In this document: in pieces, positions 11,951-25,816 of the stretch
Numbering within the stretch: position 1 is the first letter of the stretch
Layout: each line of letters starts with the position of its first letter
Assembly (NCBI GenBank): GCA_036971615.1
Contig: JAYKKR010000002.1
Location: 1,922,001-1,986,000 of the forward strand
From: Amyloporia xantha
Lineage: Eukaryota > Basidiomycota > Agaricomycetes > Polyporales > Adustoporiaceae
DNA length: 64,000 nt
Direction: 5' to 3'
Program-made: the position numbers and the translations under genes
The notes under the pieces: model-generated
Database searches by the model: none
What the model was told of the DNA's origin: nothing
What the model saw: only the letters and a program-made list of their open reading frames with translations

Positions 11951-11992
11951 TATCTGATATGAGCCGAGCCGAGCCTCGGCTTATATCAGATA
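11951..11992. promoter_or_regulatory. 18-bp inverted repeat containing GATA sites, upstream of left opsin-related gene
   Basis: Arms 11951-11968 and 11975-11992 pair at 17 of 18 positions around a 6-nt loop. Each arm carries TATCTGATA or its complement, i.e. two opposed GATA cores. It lies in the otherwise empty 11114-12180 interval, about 840 bp upstream of the opsin-related start and 190 bp past the end of the aldo-keto reductase gene. A role in GATA-factor binding is inference; it could also be a transcribed hairpin. Confidence 0.5.
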
Positions 11993-12180
11993 GAGTGTCT
12001 GTCCATAACGCCGCTAACACCCAACTAGGCCTGGAACGACTCGGCTGACCAACTGTAGGAATCATCAATTCAATACACAAATACTGACGTTACAGGCTTC
12101 TTCGCTATCCAGAAATACAGCATATATGGAAGTCCAAAGTCTCTCCTCGCACACCATCACTTACACACCGCGCACGACTT

Positions 12181-13883
<1,703 letters not shown>

Positions 13884-14017
13884 TCTCTGCGGCCATCCGT
13901 CGGGCCGAGGACTAATAAGTCGCGTCTGTCACGTGTCCGTAGAGCGCGACCGGCGCTCGTTTCCCGATCAGGGCTAGTAAAGCGTCATTCATCTTTCTGC
14001 TCCATCGCACTAGCACA

Positions 14018-15082
14018 ATGGCTGGCTCGAAGCGCAACAGACTCAGGAAAGCCCTCTCTCCAACCCACCACCACACTCACACCCCGCCCGTCATGGAAGA
14101 CGGCGACGAACAGCTCATGGATGATCTCATGGCCCAGCTCGATTCCAAAGATCAGAATGTGCAGGAAGGGTCCGCGGCGGTGCTGAACGACATGACACTG
14201 AGCAAGGCAGCAGAGACTCCACCGGGCACGCCCCAGAAACAGGATAGCAAGTCCCGGCATAAGGCGCGGCAGGTGCGTTGCACTACTGTGTTCTCATACA
14301 TGACGGCGCATTCTAACATACCTCAGGCCAGAAAAGCAGCAGCGCTCGTGGAGCAATCCACGCCTAGTGATCCAGAAGCCGACGCCCGTCTGAAGAGAGA
14401 AGCGGATGAGGAAGAGCGGATAATCAAGCAAGTCTGTGACGAGCTGGGATTGGAGATGTATGAGGTATCTAGTCCGATCCACCCTCGCCCTCCGACCCTC
14501 ACGCAATTCATCACAGATCAACCCCGACGGCCACTGTCTGTTCTCAGCCATCGCTGACCAACTCGCCCTCCTCAAGATCCTCTCTCCGGCGCAGGCAACT
14601 TATGCAGTTTGCAGACATGCTGCCGCGGATTATATTCACAGCCATATGGACGATTTCCTTCCCTTCCTGCCCTCAGTTGGGGGCGAAGACACAATCGGCG
14701 CTACGTCGAACACTGGGCTAATGAGCCAAGCCGAATTTGACAGTTATTGCGCTACCATACGCGACACCGGCGCATGGGGCGGGGAGCCGGAGATCCTGGC
14801 ACTGAGCAGCGCGTACAACGTGCCGATTCATGTAGTCCAGGGCGGGAAACCGCCCGTGGTTATACACCAGCCGATAGGAACATCACATCAGAGTAAAGTC
14901 CACGACCAGCACGTAGTGCACATCAGCTATCATCGTAGGATGTATGGCCTCGGCGAAGTAAGTTCAATCCGCCATGCCTGTTCCATTCAATGCCTCATTA
15001 CTTTCTGCAGCATTATAATTCCCTACGGCCCAAACATACGTTGTCAGGAGCCATTAAATCCGTCATCACCGGTCAGCCGTGA
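14018..15082 (+). CDS. OTU-domain cysteine protease (OTUD6-like deubiquitinase)
   Basis: Exons 14018-14272, 14327-14464, 14517-14957 and 15011-15082 are in phase and give 301 aa. The N-terminal half is a charged helical region (KHKARQARKAAALVE and LKREADEEERIIKQVCDELGL) typical of OTUD6. The OTU core begins INPDGHCLFSAIADQLAL, with the Asp-Gly-His-Cys nucleophile motif. It ends VVHISYHRRMYGLGE|HYNSLRPK, where HYNSL supplies the catalytic His; the final exon is therefore essential. The family removes ubiquitin from substrates in the cytosol, and OTUD6B acts on translation and proteasome assembly. The specific substrate is not readable. The start ATG at 14018 is the first in frame, and the gene is head-to-head with the aldo-keto reductase about 135-260 bp away. 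Confidence 0.92.
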
Positions 15083-15284
15083 ATCTCTTCAAGTCCGCAT
15101 CGAACAATAATTCTTTCATGCTAGCATAGGCACATTGGGGACTGATCAGGGATTGCTGTATCTCTTTAGCAAGCATTTGTCAGCTCTGTATCGGTAGTAA
15201 AGTAGCAGAACATCGATAGTCCGAAATCATTCATCAACTAATCAAACAAGTACACATATCATATAGCATGCCCGATGAGAAAAC

Positions 15285-17940
15285 TCAGAACAGAACACCG
15301 TTCTGCTGCGGCCGTGGTTCGTCAGCGAGGTAGCCACCAAAGGCATTGTCCAGATTCGCGTATGGGTCAGACTCGACCGTGGGTGCAGGTGCATAATCCT
15401 CATCCCCGTCCCCATCCGCGTCGTCAACCCCTTCCTGGGATGCGCTGGTGTCTAACAATAGATCCGGCGACCCCTCGCTTGCCGGAGGTGGCGACGAGAT
15501 GCTAGCGCCCATCGTACCATTTGTGGGTGGCAATGGTGGTGGTGGGATCGCCTTGCGGGGGTCGAGCGGGCCCGCCCCGGGGATCCGAATGGCGGTGGGC
15601 GGCAGGTTATTGCGCGCAACAGGTACCAGTACTTGTCGTGAGAGGGGATTCAGCGCTGGACTGTCCGTCAGAGCCTTGCCCGTAGCTCCTCGGATGAATG
15701 TCTGAAATACGACATCAAAACGCCGAGTCACAAGCTCAGAGTAACTTTAGACTGACCTCTGGGTTCTTGTGGTATATACTCCCAAGCGTCCCGGTGTGCA
15801 GGAGGAGCTGGTCCAGAGCTCCCCTGTCCATCCTATCCGCATCAGTGGTGATGGCAGGTTTATCTGCAAGGACAATTTCTCCAGCTACTGCAGGATTGAT
15901 GGCCAATAACCTCCAGTACATGAACCCACGATCTCTCAAGTCGGGGTTGTCCACCTCTTCTGTAGCCCATTTCAGCACCTTGTGGACAAGAGCCTTGCTT
16001 GTGTCCGATTGCGCCTTGTAGATGAAGAGTTTCACTGCCGCTGTTAGTAATGCCTGTTGAACCTACAAACACCGTCGGTTAACGTCATCAGGAGGTACTT
16101 CAAGAAAAATTATCGCTGACTTCAGTCGGTTCATCCAAGAACGTGTATGTCAGGTCATCCATAAGCTCATCTGCATTGTCGATCCTATTCGCATACTGGC
16201 CGACAATCCAGACCATCGCCGCCTTGGCCTCAGGCTCGTCTAGCGCATCGAGATTCTCGCAGAGCGTGGGAATGATGCCTTCGTACTTGCCCGGATATCG
16301 TCGGAAGACGTCCTTGATAACGATCACAGCCTCCTGCACCACATACGTGACCTTGGTCTCGATGAGATCCAACAACGCCTTTATGCAGTCATCGGCGGCC
16401 GTCGAAACCTTGATCGCGAGGCGACCGATCGAGCGCACCGCTTTCCGCACGAAGTCGACGTCAACTTCTGAAGCGTATCTGTGTTGTGAGAGTCGGGAAC
16501 GGCCCTCTGGCTAGAGAAACGCTGCACATACTCTTGTAGCTCCGCAAGCACTTCTCTCGCGTTCTCATCGCGCGCGAGCCGGTACATGATCTCCAGCTTG
16601 GCTAGTTTCACATAGATGGGATCGTTGTATTTGCAGAAGAACACTTTGACATCGTTCTTCAGTACTTGAGGCCGCCGCTGAATGATGAGAAGGATGTTTC
16701 GCAATGCTACGTACTGCACCTCGGGACCGGATGAAAGCAGGGTCACTGAAAAACCGCATTATATTAAGTGCGCAGTGCATTCTCAACGACATGCACTGAC
16801 CTAATGGAGGACCCATCTTTTTGCAGATATAGTCCATGAGTCGCCGGTTATCCATGTAATTCATGAAGTAAAGCAGGACTTTGATCGCAGTGAGCACTAC
16901 TGCCGAGTTAGCATGTTGCAGCTGAACTATCACCCGCTCCGCGATGAGCTCGGCGTCTTCATGCCGCTCAGGGACGTAGCGTAACAGAGAATCTAGGATA
17001 TAGATTTGGCCCCATCTAAGCGGCCTCGATCAGTCTCAAAGCAAGAGAGCAGGAAGAGAGAATGCATACTCTGAACTCTCACCGAGTGCAGCTAGTAGTT
17101 TGTTCGCGACAGTCAAGTTCAATTTGAAGATGACACCGTCTTGCCGATCTCCAATTTCTGACAGCGCTGCGACTGCATTCGCTACCACAGTTGCATTGGT
17201 GTCGAGTAAGAGATCTCGTAGCATCTCTACGAATCCACTTCTCTCCGCTTTTCTGGGATCGGCAGTGTACAACTTCGCGACGCAGATAGCTGCCGTCTTC
17301 CGAACGTAAGGGTCTTTGTCTTTCAGAGAATGCCGCAGTGGGTCTGTGATTTCCTCTACAACTAGAGGTGTCGGGATATAGGACATGGTACGTATTGCCA
17401 ACGCTCGAATAAGCGGATTACGGTCTTCACAGTCCTAGATTGCTTTAGCTTAGATATTGTGCGGAAGTTTAGAGGTAGATTCACCTGCAGGAAACTAGGG
17501 ATGACAAGGCGAATTTGGTCTGCCTTTGATCGACCGTAACAGACCAAAAAGAGATAAACCACTGTGCATATTGTCAATAATGATCCCCAGTGAGAGGACG
17601 ACAACCACTGACTTTTCTTGATTTCAAGTGATGGGATACCGAGACATTGGATGACGTCGTTGAATAGTGGTGACACTGGCGAAAGGGTATTGAGCGGAAT
17701 ACAGGGAAATCAACCAGAACCAACACACTGTCATTGCCCATGGTAATGTTGGCCACGATCTTCTTCAGGACAGTCTTACGTTTGGTGAACTTCTTGTCCT
17801 TGCTTTCCGCTGCCTGCAGCTCGGCACGAAACTCCTATTGTGAAAGATGAGCTCTCCGGCACGATACATCAAGACGTTCAACACACCTGAATCTTCCCTC
17901 GTTGGAAGAACTTAGCATCTTGTGCGCCCTGTCCACTCAT
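15285..17940 (-). CDS. Beta-adaptin, AP-1/AP-2 large subunit (Apl2-like)
   Basis: The start is [20 protein letters not shown] at 17940, about ten exons, roughly 730 aa. The beta-adaptin trunk is clear: [137 protein letters not shown] and [20 protein letters not shown], all HEAT/ARM solenoid helices. The C-terminus is a Pro/Ala hinge ending QQNGVLF; there is no room for the appendage (ear) domain found in animal beta-adaptins, as in yeast Apl2. Role: the clathrin adaptor heterotetramer at the trans-Golgi and endosomes, with beta binding dileucine signals and clathrin. AP-1 versus AP-2 cannot be separated without alignment; AP-1 is likelier from length. Confidence 0.92.
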
Positions 17941-18159
17941 CTAGCATGCACCGCCTGCTTTGGTGCTCGGAGCCTAGTCAGAGATCAACAGTGGGTGTAT
18001 TAATTTAGCACTCCTCGGATTGCAGTGACTGCAGTCGTTCAGCAGACTGGTCGTGTGGTGGAAATTGTACGAGAGGATGACCGAGTCGTTGTCCAGGAAG
18101 CTTAGGGTAGAGGTCGCGGCACCTTGACCTCGACCGTCACTTGATCGCCCAGTGATCGA

Positions 18160-19474
18160 ATGGCCGCTCGACGCTATGCTGCTCCTCCGCCGTTGTCCTA
18201 CTCGCCGAGGTCCTCATTGAACCCCACTATAAACCCTGAGATCGATGTAGTGCTCAAACTGCTCAAGACATGTACCCGGCAGCTACAAACAGCTCTCGCA
18301 TCTCACAGGTTGGAGCTACAAATCCTGGAGCGCCTATACTACAAGGGCAAAAATCAGCATCGGACAGCACTTTTTTGGCAGCGGGTGAGTGAACTGAGGA
18401 GGTATGGAGATCGATTGGAAGGCGTGAGGATGTTTGATCTGGTGGAGAGACTACGGCTATCGTTTTGGGGTGATCCTACGCTGCTCAGGTGAGTCTGAGG
18501 TGCCTGTACTCCATATGTATGGTATTCAGGTTGTGGACAGTTCAAAAGTTCTCAAAGGGCCATGGATATGTTGTCCAGATGTGCGATCCGTGCAGTTCGT
18601 TCTGCGGCGATCCTTCGATTGCTGCAAGCTCATCGACAAGGTAGTTTGACCCTCTGAACGCCCTTGTCTTACATTAACCTGGTCCTAGACTCAAGAACGC
18701 CTATCTGCGGCATACCAGTAATAAAGCCTATTCTCATATTGTGATCGGTGCTCATATGCCTCTGCAGCGCTCTAACGCTACAAATGCAAACCGCTGCATT
18801 CCTGCAACTCATACTCACTTTGGTTGCCATCACATCTCGGCTGAGCTCTCTGTTGATTGCTATCCGCTCGGCTGTAGAGGCCTCCCACAAAGCGTGTCAT
18901 CGTCTCCTGCAGATCCTAGATGCAAGTGTGCTGTATTATACTGACTCTTTTTCGCCGAGCTGACCGTTCAATTAGCCCCAGCAAGCGCAGAAAGCCGCAC
19001 GTTTTCTCAGCACTGTTTCCAATGACGTCAAAGACATACCGCTCGAGAGCAAGCCTATACCTCGACAGAATCCAAGTGCCGCAAATAGTCTTGGAGAAGA
19101 CCTGGGTAGCATCTTGCAACGTCCTCGAACACCCAAGGCCGAAGAGGGTGAAGACACCCTGATCCAGATATCACAAAATGAGTTAACTTCATGTCTAAAT
19201 CTTGAGCCCACTTCCAGTGATGCATCCGTAGCTGTCGCCTCGTCTCTCAGTGGTACAGTCTCCCATTTCGTCTGTCGACCTTCATTTACATTTATGTATA
19301 TGTACAGTGACCACCGTACAGACAGCGGTAGTACGCAAACCCGCTAAACCCACCGCTGCGGAACAAGTAGCACCCACTGCCAAGCGAAAAATCCTCGACT
19401 CGCAGGAGAGAAGTACACCAATCAAGAAAAAGAAAAAGAAATCAAACGAAATTGACGACATCTTTGGATTTTAG
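18160..19474 (+). CDS. NEPRO/RMP1-like nucleolar protein (RNase MRP-associated)
   Basis: The N-terminus contains LKLLKTCTRQLQTALASHRL then LERLYYKGKNQHRTALFWQR and VSELRRYGDRLEG. The KNQHR...WQR...LRR signature is that of RMP1/NEPRO-type proteins, linked to RNase MRP and rRNA processing in the nucleolus. Later exons encode AMDMLSRCAIRAVRSAAILR and TAAFLQLILTLVAITSRLSS (helical), then a disordered region. The last exon encodes RKILDSQERSTPI, a Lys cluster (nuclear/nucleolar signal) and the terminal EIDDIFGF ending at 19474. About six exons; only the first and last are certain. Assignment rests on the N-terminal motif and the basic tail with terminal IFGF; moderate confidence. Confidence 0.65.
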
Positions 19475-19725
19475 TCCGCCTTTTTACAACGGTACAGTTA
19501 GATGTTTATTTTACAGATAGGGAGGCCTGTTTGGGCTACATTCACACCGTAATAAGGCGATCCCACCTAATTCGAACATATCCATTAGATATGAGGTACA
19601 ACACCCGAAGCATTATAGAGATCTAAGCAGCATACAGGCCGGCATTTCAAGCAACTAAACGCCCTTCAGTACCTATACTCGCATCATGCTCTTCTATACC
19701 GTCTTAACTCAGTCAACGTCGCACT

Positions 19726-21469
19726 TCACACGGGAGTGCTTGGTGGGAACTTGGGTCGGAAGAACCCATGAGAGCCGTACCAGTTGCCCTTGATCTGAGA
19801 TGATAATGAGTGAGTTGTCGCAAGGGGCAGTGCGCCAGTGCTCACCATGTGGTTCCAGTACGCCCACGGGAAGAGGTCCTTCTTAAGGTGGTAGAAGAGT
19901 CTATGATGACAACGTCAGAGATGGAATAAAATGAATCTCAGATTTAACTATGTACCTCCGAGGTGTTCCCTGGTCACCGAGGTAGTCGGAGAATGACTCT
20001 TTTGGCTCGAGACCATACTTGAACTCGGCGAGCATCAACTGGCCATATCCAGTCAAGAGCTATCATGGTCGCAATAAGTATACGACATAAGCACAAGCCA
20101 ATAGGAAACTTACCGGGCAGCTCGTATAGCCGTCGTACTGAGCGTTTGCGACCTTGCCCGTTGTAATCACCGAGTACAGATTTTCCGTCAAGATAGGCGC
20201 CTGAGCGGTAATGGCAGCAGCTGTCTTGCTCGTCGGCAAGCTCGAACAATCTCCAATAGCCCAGATGTTCTTGAATTCAGGGTTCGTGTGCTGCAACGTC
20301 GCCTTGTCCACCGCAACCCAGCCTGCCTCATCCGCGATCGGTGAGTTCTTGACCACGTCAAGCGGGCCCATGGGCGGCGAAACGTGCAGGAGCGTGTAGT
20401 CCACGTCCACAGTCGAGCCGTCCGCCTTCTTGAAGGTGGCCTTGTGATTTCCGGGGTCGACGCTAACGAGGTTGTGTTGGAAATACCCACCGACGCCACG
20501 TGCGACGCGCAGCTTGTCCAGCTCGTCCGAGTACTTCTTGACGCTGAACATGGTCGGCATGCCCGTGTAAAATTCGGTCTGAATTTGGTCGCCGCGTCCT
20601 GTCTTCTGATATCTGTCCCAGGCCATCCACATGATCTTCTGGGGCGCTGAACACGGAAGATCAGTCACAAATCAGGAGTAAAGGAAACAGGCACGCACCT
20701 CCGGCACACTTAATAACACCTGCTGGTTGCGTGAAGATGGCCTTGCCGGACCTGAGCGCATCCACGTCATGCCAGACCTTGTCACAGGTGTCGTAGGAGT
20801 AGATCGACGACACGCCCGACGTCGGGTCCGCAAGAGCCTTGGGCAGTCCGGCGACGCTCCCCCAGTTTGTCTTGAGACCGGTGGCAACGACCAGCGACTC
20901 GTAAGAGATGGTGCGGCCGGACTCCGTAGTAATGGACGAGGAAGAGGGCGAGAACGACTTGACATTCTCAGAGACGTGTGCAAGGTGAGGAGGTATCAGG
21001 GATGCCAAGGGCTTGCGGGTTTCGCTTTTTGCCTTGAGACCTGAGCCAACGAGGGTCCTGGTCGACGGTGTAAAAAGAGATTGGACTATATTGTGATCAA
21101 GACAATATTCTCACCATCCAGGCTGTATAAGGATGAACATTTGAGCATGTATGTGTATTTTCCTGAAGTAATGCTCACCTGGTAGTAATGATACTCGGCC
21201 GCATCTACAATAGCGATATCATCCTGGTTCAAGGGTGTCCCAGCTGCTCGGAACCGGTTGTATATCTGGTTTGCCACAGTCAATCCCCCGGAGCCTGCTC
21301 GATAGCATCAGTATTAGGGATGGTCGTGTGAGATCAGCTTTGCGAATGCACCTGCCCCGACTACTACAATTTTGTATTTGTCTTTGCTGTCGGTGCTGGC
21401 CCAGCGAGAACATGAGAGAGGGCTAGACTTGGTCAACGCTCGTCTTTGGATAGCGAGCAGAGCAGACAT
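19726..21469 (-). CDS. Mitochondrial sulfide:quinone oxidoreductase
   Basis: The start is MSALLAIQRRALTKSS, an Arg-rich presequence, at 21469. Then YKIVVVGAGAGGLTVANQIY gives the FAD-binding dinucleotide fold and IAIVDAAEYHYYQPGWTLVG the SQR signature. Next are ESLVVATGLKTNWGSVAGLP and GVIKCAGAPQKIMWMAWD, the latter with a redox Cys. NIWAIGDCSSLPTSKTAAAI is the second FAD motif and YDGYTSCPLLTGYGQLMLAE carries the other conserved Cys. The C-terminus ends KFPPSTPV. All expected motifs are present, so the enzyme looks intact. It oxidises sulfide at the inner mitochondrial membrane, passing electrons to ubiquinone and making persulfide. About six exons; the gene is convergent with the RMP1-like gene at 19474. 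Confidence 0.92.
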
Positions 21470-24400
21470 TTTGACAGTCAATGCGAGAAGTAAGGACTGT
21501 AGGAGGAGGACAGGGGTGCTATGCTACACCGGCTGGGCTGGGAATGTCATAGATCGGGCAGGAGATCTCTCTCATCATGTCGCCATTTGTGTGTCACGCT
21601 CACGCATGTGTCGGCGCTTAATTCCGCGGAATTCCTGTTAGCAACTTAGCATACTGCTCAATACTGCTGTCTCTCAGAGTACTCAGACAGAGGGGGGGGG
21701 GTGATTGTAACATAGCATATGTTCCGTTTCAAGCTCTGGTTCATCAAGCATTCCAATATATGATCAGGTGAAAAAAGGCTTTCAGTCGTATCAAATCCAG
21801 ATCCTGACCTATTCGATCCAGAACTCGATCAACTGTAACCGAGACGAGCACGGAAGATTCATTGAGTGTGTAACACGACTTACAAACTACCGGGAAATTG
21901 CGCTGATCCGTACGGGATCGTATGATAAGTACTTGTGTCGAGGGTCCTCTAGTGACTTCGGACATAATTAAACGGGGGTCAGAGAATAGGTATGATGTAA
22001 CTTCGATATAGGAGAATCCCACCTTAGGTTTTACTTCCAAACATGATGCGTGTCGCGATACAAAGATTGGCTTGCGAAGCAGCGTCCAAAGTTGAACGAG
22101 AGAATGTGCGACATCGGAGATCCATCAGGACTCAAGAGTGAAGTCGTAGTGAAGCGCGAGAGCAAAGAATTGGCTGGAGCAAGTCGAGTTCCACCACAGT
22201 TTCTGATCAAGTGTTGGTAAGATGGCAATAATGCGACATAGCCATCCTTATCAGCATGACATGGTCACTGTGTCGGTCCCGAACTAGTTCCACTGAGCAG
22301 ACCGAACGACAGAGACAAATTTGCTGACCTTGACATAGCGTGGATATACTGAATAGTGAATGCGAATAGCAACTGTCGACTATGGGGAAGTTCCATTGAA
22401 TCTGACTCGTCAGGCGAGCATCAGCACGAACATCACCGCGCTTTGAACTAGGTGATAATATCGTGTGAACGGGTGGTGCAGACCTGATGAGCGGCAGGAT
22501 GTGCTAAGCGCACTGCTGGCACGAAGCTAGCGGAACCTCGGGAACAATATGGGCGAACGGGCATAGAAGTCATCGATGTTGCCTGTATAGGGAGGGGGGT
22601 CGCAGGAAGGCACGAACAAGACCGGTTGCATACTGCGTAGTCGGCACATGATTGGCATGGTACGAAGAGGCATTTCGAGTGCTGGCATAGACCACAAGTC
22701 AAGCAGATGCCTAGACGAGGAGGGCGCATGTCGTGTGTTGGTAGCCATAGCAAAAAAATCATGGAGCGTCATGTTTTTCAAGACATGTGTGGTCCGTTCC
22801 GAGAATCCAATAGTTCCTCGAGGAGAATGCAAGACCGTTAACGGCCCCAGTACGTACGCTCTCCAGAGATGCGCTTGGAGGTCTGCAAGTTCTCTAGAGG
22901 GGTGCAGGACGCATGAGCAAGTGGAGGCACTGCAAATTGAAAGACGCCGAACTGTCACAAACTCGAGACCAAATTATTACAATTATTGCAGAGCTGACGC
23001 GTGCATGAAATTGGGCATGAGAGACTGATGCAGTCTTGTAGAGCTTCTGATACCGCCGTGAACAAGGACACAGGGGACTGTCGAGACGAATGTTCCGTAG
23101 AATGCTGTGCGCGAGTATTGCCCCAAGGGTCTCGGGCTTCTCTAATCGGATATCTACCATATTGGTCTTGAAAATAGCGCTAGGCGACAAAGGTCATGCC
23201 CACTATCTTCTGAGGATAATATTCTTTCCGGGGAAACCGCGCAGAGATGGAATAAAACACCCAATTGAAAGAAAAGAACCTCGGTACTTTCCATCGTACT
23301 GAGGGTCTGAGTTCTCTGACAAACCGGCTCTGGTTATATTGAGGGATGGAACAAGGAAAAAGAAGAATCAACTTACAGCGCCAGTTTACCAATATCCGAT
23401 CCCGAGCGCCGATGGGTCGCCCGTGATCGTCGGCGTAAATGTAGGCTTCAGCGAATACATGAAACGAGGAGAGAACGGGTACATTTCGACATCTTGGAAT
23501 TAAGCAGGGCTAAGTGACATGTTGAGCGGTGAGTGCGCGGCGACCTCGAGGAGAGGTGTCTTGGCTTGCGGGCTGTACCTCGAGTGGATATCCAGTCCTG
23601 TAGGTAGCAGCATGTCGAGCCGGCACAAATAAGCCTGTGCAAAGCATTGCTCCCAAGCTCCTTCTATTCCAAATAGATCGTATTCCAGGGTCCTACGGGC
23701 ACGCGCCTTGATGGAGGTTAGTTTGTGGTCACCGTTTTGTCCACAGTGGTTCGAGACCACGGGGTCGATCACGCAAGTTTGCTGTCTGTCATCCAGTATC
23801 TGTTCTATGAGTCTGGATAGAGCTATAGAAACACGCGGTAATTGGCGCATTCCAGATAAATTAGAATCTGAAATCCATGAACCAAAAAAAGACGCCTTGG
23901 ATTTCGGTGATCACCTATATGGGGGGAAGAGCGTCAGGAGATATCATTCGTTACTGTGGACTGTTATGAATCAATAAGTAAAGGAAGTGTTGAAGAGGTT
24001 TTAAGCTATGAGTCTACCATCAGAAAAGCGGATTAGAAAGTTCGAGAATAATATACCACTTAAGGCTGTGCCGGTCACTGCCGCTTTCACTTCCCAGCAC
24101 TGCATATGCCAGAACAGCCTCAAATCGATGCCGAGGCAGTCCACATATGTGTATCTTCAAACTGAAGATCCGAAAATATAGAGTACTCAAGTGTAGGAGA
24201 AAGGAACACACCATTCCATCCAACATTCACGACGGCAGTCAAGGATGGAAAGTAGCGAGAAAAGGGACACCTACACATGTGTTCCGACGCCATATTGCTG
24301 TAACCACATAGATCATTGTGGTCCAAGATATATCAATTGCCGCGCCAATACCACTGCCTTTACCATTAGGTGTGTGCAACAGCGCTTACCTGTAGTTTCA

Positions 24401-24690
24401 GTGCACATGGGTGTTACAACACATAAATTAAACAATGTCATTTCATGAAATTCTCCAACAACTGGGTATCAGTGTCATAAAGAGACATGAGGCAGCCTAC
24501 AACAGCCTGTGTGCGGAACAACATCAGACACGGGGGTATGGCGCGTGAAGGGCAAGCACAGACCGTTCGCCCCCAGCCTGCAAACCTCCTGGCTACAGGC
24601 ATGGGTTGCGAGGAAAGTATATAGCCAGAGCTCGGAGCTTCCTAAAAGTACAGCACCGCTGGTTCTTTCGCACCTGCATCAGAGCCTACA
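21470..24690. other. Gene-poor interval with weak ORFs only
   Basis: A 3.2-kb stretch between the quinone oxidoreductase and the GTPase. Around 22500-22960 three overlapping frames are open on both strands and none shows a family motif. On the minus strand, 23500-23850 is open and protein-like (YDLFGIEGAWEQCFAQAYLC), and 23350-23450 in another frame reads AEAYIYADDHGRPIGARDRI. These could be two exons of an unknown or decayed gene. A run of nine G occurs near 21693-21701. No RNA genes seen. Confidence 0.4.
23350..23850 (-). pseudogene. Possible unknown gene or gene relic
   Basis: Reading right to left, an ATG at 23850 opens a 116-codon frame (MRQLPRVSIALSRLIEQILD ... HSPLNMSLS). A second frame then reads PVLSSFHVFAEAYIYADDHG and RPIGARDRILVNWR, ending at a GTAAGT donor-like site near 23376. 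The two frames could be joined by an intron of about 50-80 nt around 23470-23510. I do not recognise the family, and downstream exons are not evident, so this may be a decayed copy. Function unknown. Confidence 0.25.
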
Positions 24691-25598
24691 ATGACGGCCA
24701 CCGAAAAGGAGAAAACTATTGTGTAAGTGTCATACATCTTGGGTTGTAACTCACTGACAAAATTCTCTTCAGAGTGATAGGACCTCCAGGGACTGGAAAA
24801 ACGAAGGTAGGTAATTGAGCCTACATTCATTGGCTGAAAGAGCTCATTATGTTTCGAGTAGCTTATCAACCTGGCTTGCAAAACTGCCCTTCCTGAAGGC
24901 GGAGTGTCCGTAGAAGAGTGCACAATAAATGTGCATATCACTACATTCGTTTTAGACGATCAGCCGGTCCGCCTGATCGATACTCCAGGATTCGAAGGTG
25001 ACGCGTCGATCCGAAAAATCAAAGCCTTTCTCAGGAAGTCGTAAGTGCTCGCTCTATGATATCTGCAGGAGCCTGATGATGGTGACACGGCGGATGCAGA
25101 GAGAACAAAAGGCTCACCGGCATCATATATATGCACCGAATAACGGACAACCGCATGTCCGGCGGCGCCGTTAAGAGCTTCGCAGCCTTCTGCGGCATTT
25201 GCGGCGACGACGCCATGAACAACGTCAGCATCGTGACGACCATGTGGGACCTCACTCACGAGGGTGTCGGTGCAGAGAAGGAAATGGAGCTCCGTACCAA
25301 AGACTATGGTTATAAGGCTACCGTTGAGAAGGGCGCAAAACTCCTCCGACACAATGGTACCGCGGAATCGGCGACGGCTATATTGCGACAGATGCTCGAC
25401 AATGATCCGGTCACGCTCCAATTCCAGACTTCAAGTAACGGACAGGAGGATCCTCATTCCACGTCCATGTGGTATCGTTTCAAGGAGACGTGTAGAAGGT
25501 CCTTCTGGAGGCTCTACAAGTGGTGCATGGTGCCCCTCCGGCCTTTAATGATGCTGCAAGGTATCCAACGAGGCGAGAGGTTGACCCTTGATTCATGA
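24691..25598 (+). CDS. Small P-loop GTPase (AIG1/septin-superfamily G-domain protein)
   Basis: Exons 24691-24722, 24773-24806, 24862-25040 and 25100-25598 are in phase and give 247 aa. Walker A/G1 is VIGPPGTGKTKLINLA, near residue 12. A possible switch region is ECTINVHITTFVLDD, and G3 is RLIDTPGFEGDASI. Then come TGIIYMHRITDNRMSGG, the characteristic segment of this fungal family, and NVSIVTTMWDLTHEGVGAEK, where TTMWD sits at the G4 position. The C-terminus is hydrophobic and basic (FKETCRRSFWRLYKWCMVPL) and may associate with membrane. Expanded families of such GTPases occur in Agaricomycetes; their role is poorly known. GTP rather than ATP use is inferred from G3 and the family. Confidence 0.8.
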
Positions 25599-25816
25599 AG
25601 CCTGCATGTGACTTGCATATTCGCTTGATCAGTACCTGCGCGTCCGCCCAGAGAACATTTTCATTTTCCTCCATGCCATGACCACACGGCAGCTTAGTTA
25701 TGGACATACCTTCACCTACATATTTACATGGGGTATTCTTCGTACATACCTCGGACGATGCGATGATGTAGTGCCTGCTGATATTGTATGCGAATCCTGT
25801 GTCATTTCGTGTTTGA

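Noticed and set aside
11114..12180. A gene in the 1-kb gap upstream of the opsin-related gene
   Set aside because: The open frames on both strands are short, overlap each other and show no motif; only the inverted repeat and a TATA-like box stand out.
22475..23028. Overlapping ORFs on both strands as a gene
   Set aside because: Three frames are open at once, none has a family motif or good splice partners.
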